From: Ustilaginoidea virens
Lineage: Eukaryota; Ascomycota; Sordariomycetes; Hypocreales; Clavicipitaceae
Direction of reading: 5' to 3'
Assembly: GCF_000687475.1 (NCBI RefSeq)
Contig: NC_057321.1
Coordinates: 1,054,001-1,118,000, forward strand
Length of the DNA stretch: 64,000 bases
Positions 13,820-24,093 of the stretch are shown piece after piece. Within the stretch, counting starts at the first letter, position 1; each line of letters opens with the position of its first letter. Below the pieces are notes generated by a model, which was given only the letters and a program-made list of their open reading frames with translations, made no database searches and was not told the origin of the DNA. Position numbers and translations under genes: made by a program.

Positions 13820-15155
13820 TCATGAGCGCCTTCTCAAGCGACGTTTTGGTTTTGACCTTCTTTTTTTTTTGGTTCTGTGATTTCGTCGACCACGATGCAT
13901 GCTTACGTTTTAACGACCGATTGGTTCCCGCGAGGTACGATTCAAGGACAGCGACGTGGCGACTTGCGCATGCATGAGTCGCTGCCATCCTTGAACTCCG
14001 CCCCTTTTTTTTATTTTATTCTGTAGACTGTTTTACGCAGCATGCGAGATACACTAGGGGCGGAACCATGGCAAGGGTAGGTTTCGGAAGGCAAGAAGCA
14101 GGCTTTGGCCAACGGGTTTCTTGAACACAGTCTGGCTTGCGGGCAGTCTACTTGTTTCCCTTTTGTTCTGGTCTCTGTCTTTTTTCGCTGGCGAATGGCA
14201 TATGCTTATTAGCTGGTGATAGCGCTCGCGGTGAAACGAAGCTCGTTATTTCAAGTCAGACCAGGTGGCGGAATGCCCGCGAAGCGATTTGGCTATTTCC
14301 CCCATCGTTTTTTCCTTTTCCTTCTGTCAACCCCCTCTGGCTAGATCGTCGTCAACGCCACACTTCGCGCGCGCGGCTCTTTTGTTTTGTCCTCGGTTGT
14401 CCTCTTTCCCTTGTGTATGTAGCCTTATCCTCTTCTCTGTCCGCCGGAGGGGTATTCTTGTCACCTCGCGCCGCAACGGTGCTATGCGGCGGCCGGCATC
14501 CAAACTTGTCGGCTGGGCTATTAGAATGGAACCGTTTTCGACGAGCAGTCCCTGCGCTGGTGTGATTGCTCAAGTGACTTGATTTTCACGCGATCCCCGC
14601 TTTCAATGCCCACGGGATCTTGTAGTTCACGTCATTGCTCAAGACAATCTTCGCAAGGCCTGCGCGTGACGGAGCGCGGCAGAAGCTGGCGAGGCAGACA
14701 AGAACATGTTCAATTTAGTCATTGTGCTGCGTCGAACTGGCCCTAGTATATCCCTCCCCACGGGGGGTTCTCGTCTTCCAACCGTGGGGGTTGCGAGACA
14801 CGTCTTTTTTTTTTTTACAAAAAAAAAAAAAAAAAAGAAAAAATAAATGCAGGAAATGATATGTACAGAGATGGCTGTACGTTGGGATACTGCAAACATG
14901 CTCAAGGACTATTTTTCTGCGCCAGGGACAAAGGAAGGAGACCGGAGGAGGGGGCAGAGGAGAAGACAGGGAAGGGAGGGAATCTGGGACAGAAGAAGAC
15001 GAAAAGTAAAGAAAGAAGAGTTTCGCTCGCGTAAAACTACAGTCAAGAAGCTGCCGCAAAATCACATACAACGAAAGTTGGAGCGGGCAACGCCCAAGGG
15101 CAACTCCCTGGACACTTCCCCCAGAGGCGACTTCCAGATTTGGCAAAGGGTAGAT
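13820..15155. other. Convergent intergenic region
   Basis: 3' flanks of two converging genes. The most visible element is a T run followed within a few bases by an A run (about 14804-14836), which could fold as a hairpin or act as 3'-end signals on the two strands. A GA-rich patch follows at 14935-15020. No gene is supported. Confidence 0.5.
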
Positions 15156-16368
15156 TCAGTCTCTTCGTTTGTCTCCCTCGAGGTGGCCGCCGTCGCGAGG
15201 ACTCGCCAAACCTGACGGTCCAGCGCTGCTCTCCCCACTGACCAAGGGCAGAGCAGTTCTGTCTGCAGCCTCCCTGCCGTGCGCAATCTCTACCGGTACA
15301 GGTCCAGTAAGGGTCGTATCAACAAAATGGTCGTGGTCTGTGGGATTTCCACGACCCGGGGGGTCAACGGCGACGCCGTCCAACATCCGGGGATCCTTGC
15401 GATCTGGCGCCGCGGAGCCGCTCACAGGCCTGCCGCCGGCGCTCATGCCCGAATTTGTTCGTTCGAGGGTCCAAGCTGCATGCACGGCGGCGGGAGGGCC
15501 GGGATGGCCACGCCGGTAAATCGGCCCGGAAACAGTGCTGCCGGCGCCTTCGCCGAATCCGACAAGAGAAGCAGTGCCATCGTCGCTCATGCGATCTTCA
15601 AACCCACCAACGGAGCGTGTGCCCATCATATCCATGTCCTCGTCAGGGTCAGGCTCAGCCCCCGTACTGGCTACCGACTCCGCTTCCCGGAAGCTGGTGT
15701 AGCTGCTGAAGGTGTCCTCTTCACGTTCTCCGGGAGTTGTTCGGTTGTCGTCCCCGGCTTGGCTCTCTGTGGCGCTGGCAGTTCCGACTGTGCTGAGCTT
15801 GGTAACGGCGACTGGCTGTCCATTGTTGTCAAAATACGACGGCGTCAAGTTGTGGGTGGAGGGGAAATTCGCCGGAAACGCGCCAGCAGTAGCTGAAGTG
15901 GGCGTGGTCTGAGGCGAGAGGGATGATAGGCCTCCTCCGGCTGCGCCAGGGCCGGCGCGGAGGGTCGAGACTCGCTCAAGTCCGGCTAGGCGAGAGATTC
16001 GGTCTGCTCGTTCGGCTTCGAGAATTGTGCCTGACGGGTCATGGTGATGAGCTTGGCCCAAGTTTGGGGAAGGGCCATGGCCGCGGTGGCCGTCTTTGGT
16101 CGCGGTCGTGGAAAGAGCGGACAGGGACGTCGTCGTACTGGTGGGAGTGCCTCTACATGAGTTGGGACAGTTAGCAAGGCCCTGCCTGGCATGACGAAAG
16201 AGAAGAAGAGAGAAAAACAAGACGAAAGGCCGTGACGACAGATATCCCGAGAGGCGCGCGGGCACCCCGCGCATGTCAAGAGACGTACGGCGTTTCCGAG
16301 GGTGTCTCTGGATTAGACACCGGCGGCGGCGGAAGATTGATCAGAGTAAAATGCGGTTTTTGCGACAT
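15156..16368 (-). CDS. Small Ser/Thr/Pro-rich conserved fungal protein, unknown function
   Basis: Two exons: 16289-16368 (N-terminus MSQKPHFTLINLPPPPVSN) and 15156-16152, joined over a 136-nt intron with a GTACGT donor and ATGTAG acceptor. The join is phase-consistent and yields 358 residues. The short first exon is a Pro-rich motif; a charged helix (EAERADRISRLAGLERV) sits near residue 70, followed by acidic and Gly/Ser-rich disordered stretches. No catalytic domain, signal peptide or membrane segment is visible. The composition suggests an intrinsically disordered adaptor or regulator, but this is inference. The start is chosen because the upstream exon is short, in frame and has a strong donor; the longer frame reading through the intron looks non-coding (hydrophobic F/L runs). 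Confidence 0.8.
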
Positions 16369-17719
16369 TGCGACTTTCGCCTTGGCGAGTTGCTTTGTTG
16401 CTAAATTGAGAAAAGGCGACGGCAGAAGGGAAAGGCAGTTTGTCAGTAGACGATTCTTCTCGTTTGTCCGGATCAGGTAGGCACAACTACAGCTAGATCA
16501 AAGTTTGCGCTAAAGAATGGAGCAGTTCTGCTACGTGTAGAGTAGTTATGTAGTTTTGTTCGCAGGCGACCTGGCCAAGCGTCCGACGGACTTTTGTGGC
16601 GATGACAGGTTACGGGTGAGGCCGACGAATCTGTCTGCGGGACGATGCGGACTGGACGACGAGAGAGCAACAAGAACAGGAGGGGGGAAGTCAATCCGGA
16701 TTTTTGTGCACGGCGTTGGCTTTATGGCTGGCTGTATGTAGATGGTCAGAAATTCGGGTCAGAAATTCAGGTCAGTTCAGATGGGTACGTACTTGCCTGC
16801 TCCAGACAGACTGCAAGAGTCCGCACCTAGAGGCAGGAGGCAGGTAATGTACCTGGAGGTAACCTTGTGTCTGCGACTATGGATGCTTGTTCTAGGCTGT
16901 CAAGGCTTCACAGTGCTTGTCTCCTCACCCAACCCGCGCCCTCCCCCTACAAGTCTGGTGTCTCTCGAGACATCAGAGTCTGTCAGAAGACATCAGAGTC
17001 TGTCAGAGTCTGTCAGAGTCTGTCGAGACATCAGAGTCTGGTCTGCGTCTGATGCATGCTCGCTACATCGCGGGGCATGAGGGGGACGGGCGCTCGAGGC
17101 TGGGGGGGGGGGGGGGGGGGGGGGAAGGGCTCACAATGACGTAAGTCGGCAGCCCTTTTCATTGGCGTTGGCACCTGCCGAGTTGCATTTTTTGCCCTTT
17201 TCCTCGGTTTGCAGCTGCTCTATCCCTACTCTCCTCCCTCCTGTCAAGATGCCCCGACGTCGATACACTCGTCTGCTCATATTTTCAGCCCTTGATTGGG
17301 TGTTGAATTGCCATGATGGTCTATGGGAATACTTGGCGCATACTGAGCATACCGCAAGCATTCAGCGTACCCAGAGCGACAAGTGGAACTTGCTGCGGCC
17401 CACCCCTTATTATTATTGACGTGTCTCCTCTTTACATTTGTGCAGTGTGGGGAGCCGGGCATTCTGTCGCCAACCCCAGCTGCTAGCTACAGGGACCTTG
17501 ATCAATGTAATGACTCGAGCGAGTGCTTTTCCTTTGATACAAGCTGCTAACTGGAGTATTAGCCATTTCCCGGTGCCGAAACCACATGCGCAAAGAAAAA
17601 GAAAAAACGAGAGAGAGCGAAAGAGAGAGATAAAAGGAGAGGAACCAGATAAGAGTGGGGGGGGGGAGGGGGGGGCAAACGAAAACCATCGTCGTCGAAA
17701 AAAGAAAAGAAAAGAAGTG
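16369..17719. other. Intergenic region with tandem CAGAGTCTGT repeats and a G23 run
   Basis: Upstream flank of the small Ser/Thr/Pro protein gene. It contains a short tandem array (about 16969-17045), a 23-base G run (17102-17124) and a GA/G-rich patch (about 17585-17680). No coding region is supported. Confidence 0.5.
16969..17045. repeat. Short tandem array of CAGAGTCTGT-type units
   Basis: About six copies of a roughly 10-bp unit (CAGAGTCTGT) interspersed with GACATCAGAGTCTG variants. It stays open in one short forward frame but looks like simple tandem duplication rather than coding sequence. Confidence 0.75.
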
Positions 17720-17804
17720 TGAGACCTGCCCGGATCGAACGGACGACCTCCCGGAATCTCCTCGCTAACTGGAATCGGGCTCTCTACCGCTGAGATAAGG
17801 TCCC
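17720..17804 (-). tRNA. tRNA with a short intron, probable anticodon CCA (Trp)
   Basis: On the minus strand an 85-nt segment folds as a tRNA. The acceptor stem GGGACCT pairs with AGGTCTC (one G-U) with discriminator A; the D arm is TCTC/GAGA around AGCGGTA; the T arm is GTCCG-TTCGATC-CGGGC. The anticodon arm is 30 nt instead of 17, so a 13-nt intron after position 37 is inferred. With the intron there, positions 32-37 read TTCCAG, giving anticodon CCA for tryptophan. One anticodon-stem pair (31-39) is then A-C, so identity and splice point are less certain than the tRNA call. The internal A and B boxes serve as the RNA polymerase III promoter. A T-rich run follows downstream on this strand (plus-strand A-rich 17698-17716), consistent with termination. 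Confidence 0.85.
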
Positions 17805-19102
17805 TGTTGCTGGGCACAACGGTTCGTAATCCGCTCTAAGCCGGGTTCTGCATGGCCTCGTCAAGAACGACTTGCGTACCATTCCATACCCTTTTGATCG
17901 TTGTCCAGGCTTTTTTTGGTGGTATTCAAAGCACGGGTCCCTGTTTTTCCCATTCCAAACCGCCTCATCAATCGCGCAAGATTGTAACCGGATTTCTCGA
18001 GTTTGCCAGTTCAAACAGTAGTATCCAAGGGTCTCGAGCTTTTCAACCGTGGAAAGGTTTTTCTGACTTGAGCAGACACATTTTGCGGAAACGATCAGCT
18101 TTGCGTAGATGGAATTATCACAATGGAAAATCTTGCCCGTCAATCTACCCACTCATTTCGAAGGCGATGGGGTATAACTTTGGCTGGCCCTACACTCAAG
18201 TCAACACGCATTTATGCTCCAGCCATTCAACACGAATTGCCAGTAATCGGGGATGTTTGTGTACAACAGTCTGATGTTTCCCTGTTTTCCATTCAACCGG
18301 GGACTGTCGCCGCCGTTGACGACCGACATCATGGTCGACCACGAGTCAAGTCTTGCCCAATGCATCTGAGACCTGGAAATGAATTCAAAGACAAAAAAAA
18401 GAAAAAGAAAGGAGCTATTGTTACTCAAATAGGTAATCACCAGCACGTTTCTCTGGCCCTTGGGTTAATTTTCCCTCGATCTTTTAAGAGCCTTGCCGAC
18501 ACAGAGACGGACAAACTCAAGCATGTCAGATATCAGACAACAGCCCTTGTTACGAGGGCTGCTCAAGCCGACACTGTTGAAGATTTCGATAGCTCCCCTT
18601 GAGTGCGGCTCAAATGCCGAATTGTAAGCCGCTGCCTTTGATTTGGTATGCCGTGGCCCTTTTGTCGGGTAGTTTCGCAATACAGGCGTTGTGATTGAAC
18701 TGCAGACGCCCTTCTTGTTGATTCTGATCCTGACCCGGCAATGAAGAGCAGGACGAAGATGATGACAAAAGCAATGGAGAAAATGATAGTCATCTTCCGT
18801 GGCAGCTTTTCTCCTGCCCACAAAGGACGTCACGGTGATGCAATGCTACGAAATAGATGGTGGATGCATGGAAGCAAAGCCTGCTGAGATAACGGCTAGA
18901 CGTCTGAATCCCCATGTCAACCAACGGCTGCCGGGATGGCGGCCCAAGAAACCGGGGATCGCGTCAGATATAGCGCCGCTCGGTGGCTTTCCTGCTGCAA
19001 GCCGCCCTTTCAAGCAAGCATGTTCCGGTTTTCCTTCGTCTAGATTAAGAGTCGCCTAAATTAGAGGGGGGGGGGCATATTTCTTTGTCGAAACGTGACA
19101 TT
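17805..19102. other. Intergenic region upstream of the tRNA and downstream of the MHR regulator
   Basis: Only short frames without recognisable domains. An A-rich patch lies at about 18391-18410 and a G run at about 19064-19073. I see no supported gene or structured RNA beyond the tRNA next to it. Confidence 0.45.
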
Positions 19103-20953
19103 CTACACGAGCAAAGAAAAGTTGCCGTCTTCCTGCATTACACTTTGGAGCAAGGTGCTCCAGTCCGGCACATACTGCATTTCATCAAACATGGTCGCAT
19201 CATCCATGTCGGCCAGCTCCCGGGCTGCGCAGCCCAGCATGAAGCCTCCTCCAGTGTTGTGGTTGCCCCCAGCCTGATCTTCTGCTCCGGGCCCGACCGC
19301 TCCCAGAGGCGGCATGTTTGTCAGGTGCGGGCCGGTGCCGGGTGAGCCACCGTGCTGGTTCTGCTGGTTCTGCTGGGTCTGCTGGGTCTGCTGGTTCGCA
19401 GGGGGTTGGGGTATGAGAGTGGCGGCCTTGGCTTGGAGGGCTTCAAATATGCGCCACTTGGGACCTCGTAAATTGTCCATGGTCGCCATCTCCGTCATTC
19501 GTACATGGCTCTGCACGACCTGAAGGGCTCTCTGAACACAGGCTCCTCTTGGGCGGTAGCAGACGCTCCACAGAATGAAGAGCATCAAATGGTACTGGGG
19601 ATGCGACTTTATCAACCAGAAATAAGGCCACAGCAGGTCGTCATCCAGTATGGCCTCGCATTTCTTCAACAAGTCGACTGCCTCGTTGAGGGTCTCGTCG
19701 TTGGCCAGCAGCTCCTGCCGGTCTGGGTGATGCTGTGCCACCCATTGCTGGCGCGAAACAAAGTCTATCTTTCGGGTCAAGAAACGACACGACAGCAAGG
19801 TCAATCTGTGCACGGGTATAACGGGAATGCAGCCGTGAAGCATCTCGTCGACTCTGTTGACGAGTTTGGAGATGATTCCGTCTCGAACCTCAAAGCTTGG
19901 CGGAGCTGCGGAGGGGCTGGTCCAGGACATCTGCAACAGATCAGCGCAGGTTTGGGTGATGTCAATGTTTGCGAGAGTGTTTGTCATTTTTGTCCACCCT
20001 TTTCGGGGAGGCGGCAGCTCCTTCATTTCGGGGTATAGGTCGCTGTCTTCCACGTTGAGGGGCAACTCGGCGCTGCCATGCAAGGGGGTGCTTGAGACGG
20101 GATAGGCATGCAAGCCCAGGTCTTCGGCAGCTCGACTGTCTCGCATCACGAAAAACCACCACAGCCTACGACGCATTTCGGATTCGAAAGGCGAAAGCCC
20201 CAGGTTTTCCCCGTCTCTGTGCAAACCAATAGACTGGGCTATTCTGATGGCCAGTCCATTTAATATCCAAACGGCTCGGCTGGTGTTGTGGGCGCGTAAG
20301 GAATACTTGTTCGAGAGCCAGAAAAAAACAAGAAAAAAAAAAAAAGAATGTAAGCATCACGGCCAGACACCCCTCCCCTTCCGCCAAGGCTTGCAAGAGG
20401 GAGGAACCTACGATGTAGGATGACAAACCCTGCAGCATGGCAAGTGTGGGATTCTCGAGCAGATCGGCCCGGGCAAAAGCCTGCTCCATGCCCGTCTTGT
20501 ACCGTTGCAGAGCGCTAGGCCAGTCCTCACCCAGAAGCTGAAGGCAGTCGGGCGCATCTTCCAAGGCCACCGCTGCGGCGTAGTAAATGGCAAAGCAGAG
20601 GGATAAAGATTCGGGGGAGGCGGCATCGGGGTCATTGATGACGGTGTAGACGAGGATCTCGGTGGTGGGAACATGGAGTACCTTGAAGAAGATGTCGACC
20701 TTGTCGACGTAAACCCTCCACAGATGGCCAGCTGTTGTCTTGGACGGATGAAAGCTGGAGAGAGGCAGGGAGAGGACGGGACTGGACAAGAGCCCCATGG
20801 GGTTGAAAGGCGACGGTATGGGCGGACGTGGTGCAGCGTCGGCTGCAGGTATGGCCAGAACAGAACGGACGCGGGATTCCTGTCAGGTTGGCAAAAGTTG
20901 TGTAAGTGACGTGGCCGACATTGTCGCCTGGAGAACAAGGAACCGGGGCGGAA

Positions 20954-20989
<36 letters not shown>

Positions 20990-21558
20990 CAGACAAGGAA
21001 AGGAGGCAGAAAAAGGTCAAGAGCAAAACGAAGGGGGCGAGGCGGTGGTGGTGGTGGTGGTGGTGGTGTTTTCTTATTTTTTTTCTCATGTAATTTTTTT
21101 TTTTTAAAATATTCACGCACGTGGCCAAGCACTCTGGACACGAGCACCTCGTTGAAGTACTGGCTCGAGGATCCCTTGCCCAGCAAAATCTCGCCGGGCG
21201 GACTGGCGGCGCCAGGGAGAGGGTTCATGCCGGTGGCGCTGGCCGGGGCGGCGGGAGCCAAGCCCCCCTCGGCGCGTTTCGGCGGCGTCTTGAAGGCGAC
21301 GCGGCCATGCTCGGGCAGGCCGGTGATGAGCGTCTTCTCCAGGTTGGAGATGCGCGTGGCCACGTCGCTGATGGTGGCTTTGCGGACCCGCGGCGCCCTC
21401 GGCTGCTTGGGCGGGTAGGAGCAGTCGTGGCCGCCCCGAGCGCAGGGCGAGCAAGGCAGCTGTTTGTCGCAACGGACCTTGCGTCGACGGCAGGTCGCGC
21501 AGGATCTCTGTCCCACAGCCGCGCGGTCCGACGATTCGGCTGGGGACTGGCTGGACAT
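19103..21558 (-). CDS. Zn2Cys6 transcription factor with middle homology region (Fungal_trans)
   Basis: Three exons (21121-21558, 20412-20879, 19103-20305) give about 702 residues. The zinc cluster is CX2CX6CX5CX2CX6C at residues 20-46, followed by a basic linker and a likely dimerisation helix (VATRISNLEKTL). The second and third exons carry the fungal middle homology region, including IRIAQSIGLHRDGE and EMRRRLWWFFVMRD. Near the C-terminus is a Gln/Asn/Thr-rich run (NQQTQQTQQNQQNQ) and an acidic, hydrophobic end that may activate transcription. Intron 1 (20880-21120, GTGCGT donor) is 241 nt and almost entirely simple sequence, including a 33-base G run. Intron 2 (20306-20411) has a GTAGGT donor and restores the conserved MHR spacing. 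The start is the ATG closest to the cluster; an upstream in-frame ATG at 21606 would add 16 residues. It is a predicted nuclear regulator; target genes are unknown. Confidence 0.9.
20954..20986. repeat. 33-base G run inside an intron
   Basis: An uninterrupted G tract on the plus strand (C on the transcribed RNA) within intron 1 of the MHR regulator, followed by a TGG/GGT-rich tract (about 21043-21069) and T runs. Such tracts slip in replication and sequencing, so the length may be inexact. Confidence 0.9.
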
Positions 21559-21722
21559 TGGGCAACTTGGGGGGGCGGGCGTCGAGACTCTTCGGGAGAG
21601 GCGCACAAGGAAGCGGTGGGTGGGGGGGGGGGGGGGGACCGGTGGTCCGAGCCAAGTGGGGATTGAGCCAAAAGATTGATATGAAGGGGAAAAACACCGA
21701 GCGCGGGTTTACTTTCTTTCTT

Positions 21723-21768
<46 letters not shown>

Positions 21769-22272
21769 GGCGTCGGGTTTGGGGACCGTCCGGAGGCACA
21801 AGCTGGAACTTGGGTGGGGGGGCGGCTGCGTGGCGTCTCTAGACTTGGGGTTTGGCTGGGCGCCAAGGAAGAGCCTTCCGTGGAAGATGGCGAGATGGGA
21901 TTGGGGAGGAGGGGGGGTTCGGTTACGGGGGCGGTCACGGAGGTTCGGTCACGGAAGGTTCGGTCACGGGGGCTCGGTGGATTCGGTGGTTGGGCTTGCG
22001 CCGATGCCGGGGCTGGGGCGGGCGAGGCTGGCATCTGGCAGCTGGCAGCTGGCTGCAACGGCTGCGTGTCCAAGGGTGAAAGCGAAGGGGCAGGCAACGG
22101 CATCGTGGTCGACTTGCACCATGCTTGCTGCTCCATCCGGATCATGATGAATTTACTTGCCACGCGGCAGAGGCGGCGTGAATTAAACAGACTCGACACG
22201 ACTCGACAAGACTCGACATATAACTTGAAAAGACTCGACACACCAGACACGCATGTTTCTGTTCCACCCTGG

Positions 22273-22308
<36 letters not shown>

Positions 22309-22323
22309 CCGCTTCATTTCCAA
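21559..22323. other. Intergenic region with a T43 run and tetranucleotide repeat
   Basis: 5' flank of the MHR regulator and 3' flank of the secreted protein gene. It contains a 43-base T run (21725-21767), GGTTCGGTCACGG-type repeats (about 21926-21980), near-repeats of GACTCGACA (22192-22245) and a GGCA microsatellite (22271-22309). No gene is supported. Confidence 0.55.
22271..22309. repeat. GGCA tetranucleotide microsatellite
   Basis: About ten uninterrupted copies of GGCA, immediately downstream of the secreted protein gene. It is likely length-variable between strains. Confidence 0.9.
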
Positions 22324-23169
22324 TCAGCACTCTTGCGCCCGCACAATCACGTTCCAGTTGTCCTTTGCAAACTGCTGCCCGACCGTCCACCACCCCTTGT
22401 CGTCCTGCACCGCACACTGGTAAATCACCCTGGCCGCGCCCGCCGCGAGGTCCTTGTACCCGCGGAGCGTCTTGATGAACGGGTTCTGCAGGCGCATTTC
22501 GTCAGCCGGCGCGACAAGCAAAAGCAACAACGAGACGCAGCAAGAGGAACAAGACGAAGAAAAAAGGAGGGAGAAAAAGAGAAAGAAGAAGAAGAAGACC
22601 ACGAAGAAAAAGACGCACGTCGTTGCACCACCATATCCCCGCGCCCGACTTGCACAGCACCTGCGCGCAGGTCCCGAACCCCCCCGCCAGCTCGGGCGGC
22701 AGCACCATCTTGTCCTGGCTCCAGATCCAGCCGACGCCCTCCATGATGCCCCTTTTCCAGTCATTGTCCAGCTTGTGGTACCCCCAGTTGTACGGGCCGG
22801 GCCCGCACTTGATGGTCTTCCAGGGCACGTCGTAGCCCGCAATGTCCAGGGGGAACCCGTCCCACCAGTCGCCGCGCTTGTGCTCGTCGAAACGGGGGTT
22901 GAGCTGCAGGGCCTGGCGGCGGACCTGGTCGATGGGCCCGCTGAGGTTGCGGGTTTGGCCGGGGAAGACTTGCACTTGCCAGGTGAGGTTGGCGACTGCG
23001 TAGCCTTTGATGGGGGCTTCGACGGCGGCTGCGGCTGCGGCTGCGGCTGCGGCTGCTGCTACGGCGGTGGCTGCGGCCTGGGCGGCGGATCAGATGCCAT
23101 CTTTGGCTGGCTGGCTCGGCTCGGCTCGGCTCGTTTACTTACCTGCAGGACAAGCTTGAACGAGGGCAT
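22324..23169 (-). CDS. Small secreted six-cysteine protein, effector-like
   Basis: Three exons (23143-23169, 22619-23077, 22486 boundary to 22324) give 215 residues. The first exon encodes only nine residues (MPSFKLVLQ); after a 65-nt intron (GTAAGT donor, CCCAG acceptor) the second begins with a run of alanines encoded by GCCGCA repeats. Together they form a signal peptide that neither exon would provide alone. The mature part has six cysteines, matching three disulphides, and the pattern CxxxxC followed by a WWCND motif. Intron 2 (22486-22618) uses GTGCGT and a CAG acceptor to join WWCND to NPFIKTL. From memory, similar WWCND-bearing secreted proteins occur in plant- and insect-associated fungi without a known activity. 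The likely location is extracellular; an interaction role is inference only. It lies about 0.8 kb upstream of the MHR regulator on the same strand. Confidence 0.8.
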
Positions 23170-24093
23170 CGTGTACGATAATACCGCGGCAGGATGGGGG
23201 ATGGTTGATGATGACTGACACACACACACACACGGGGCTTGCGGACAGAACCCACGGCACGATTCTATCGGCTCCGCAAGCTACGGCGCATGTTTTTTTT
23301 TTTTTTTAACGCATTTCACCACCGCCGCGCGCGCCGTCCTTTTATGCTCCGCCGAGAGGCAGCGCAGGCTTCAAAGCAGGCAGCACCGGCCTTGCCAGAA
23401 CAATACCTTGCCCCTGGGCCAAGGGACAATCGACCCGCGGCGCGGTTTGCGCGTGCAGGGTGCGCGCCGTGAGCTCTACCGTGTCCGGTCCGAGGCTGCG
23501 CTGCAGTTTGCAGCGGTTGCGGTGGGTGCGGCGGCGTCCCGGACAATGTACAATGTCTCCGGACGTAGTATTGTTTGCAGCCCACGTCTCGTTTTGCAGG
23601 GTTTGGCCACCTCGAGGGGCTTGCATCATACAACGCATGACGTTTTCTGGCAACGTGGGTTGTTATGGTGTTCAGCCAGAGAACTCCATCATGATGCATA
23701 AACATGCAAAGCTTGCTGAAATATGACTTCATTCGCCATTAAATCCCGTTACCATGCAGCTCTCGTTAGCCAACCCCCTCTCCAGGCCGCTTCGAAGCCC
23801 TCTAGTGCATGGGCCCCTTTTGGGCACGATTTCATTGGCATCTCAAACACGGGGAAGGCTGCGAGAGCCAGGCACTGCCCATGTAATCACTACTGCGAAC
23901 AATGCCGCTGTGTTGGAAATACTACCGCTAGTGTCGCTGCTGTTCTCCATCACGTCGCCGTAATCGATGATGATGCTGCTGTTGATGCCACCGCCCCCCC
24001 CCCCCCCCCCCCCCCCATTGACAGGATACCGCTTTCATGCAGTTTCGTCAGGACTCGGCAGCGCGAGTACACCGAGTTTCTTCCTATCAGCCT
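23170..24093. other. Intergenic region with a C23 run
   Basis: Contains a CA repeat (about 23216-23233), a T run (23291-23305) and a 23-base C run (23994-24016). No gene is supported on either strand. Confidence 0.5.

Noticed and set aside
21225..22250. 341-codon minus-strand frame reading through a long Lys run
   Set aside because: The Lys run is the T43 homopolymer; the frame is an alternative frame of the zinc-cluster exon extended through non-coding flank.
11410..24093. Two zinc-cluster regulators plus a secreted protein as a biosynthetic gene cluster
   Set aside because: No backbone synthase, oxygenase or tailoring enzyme is present nearby.
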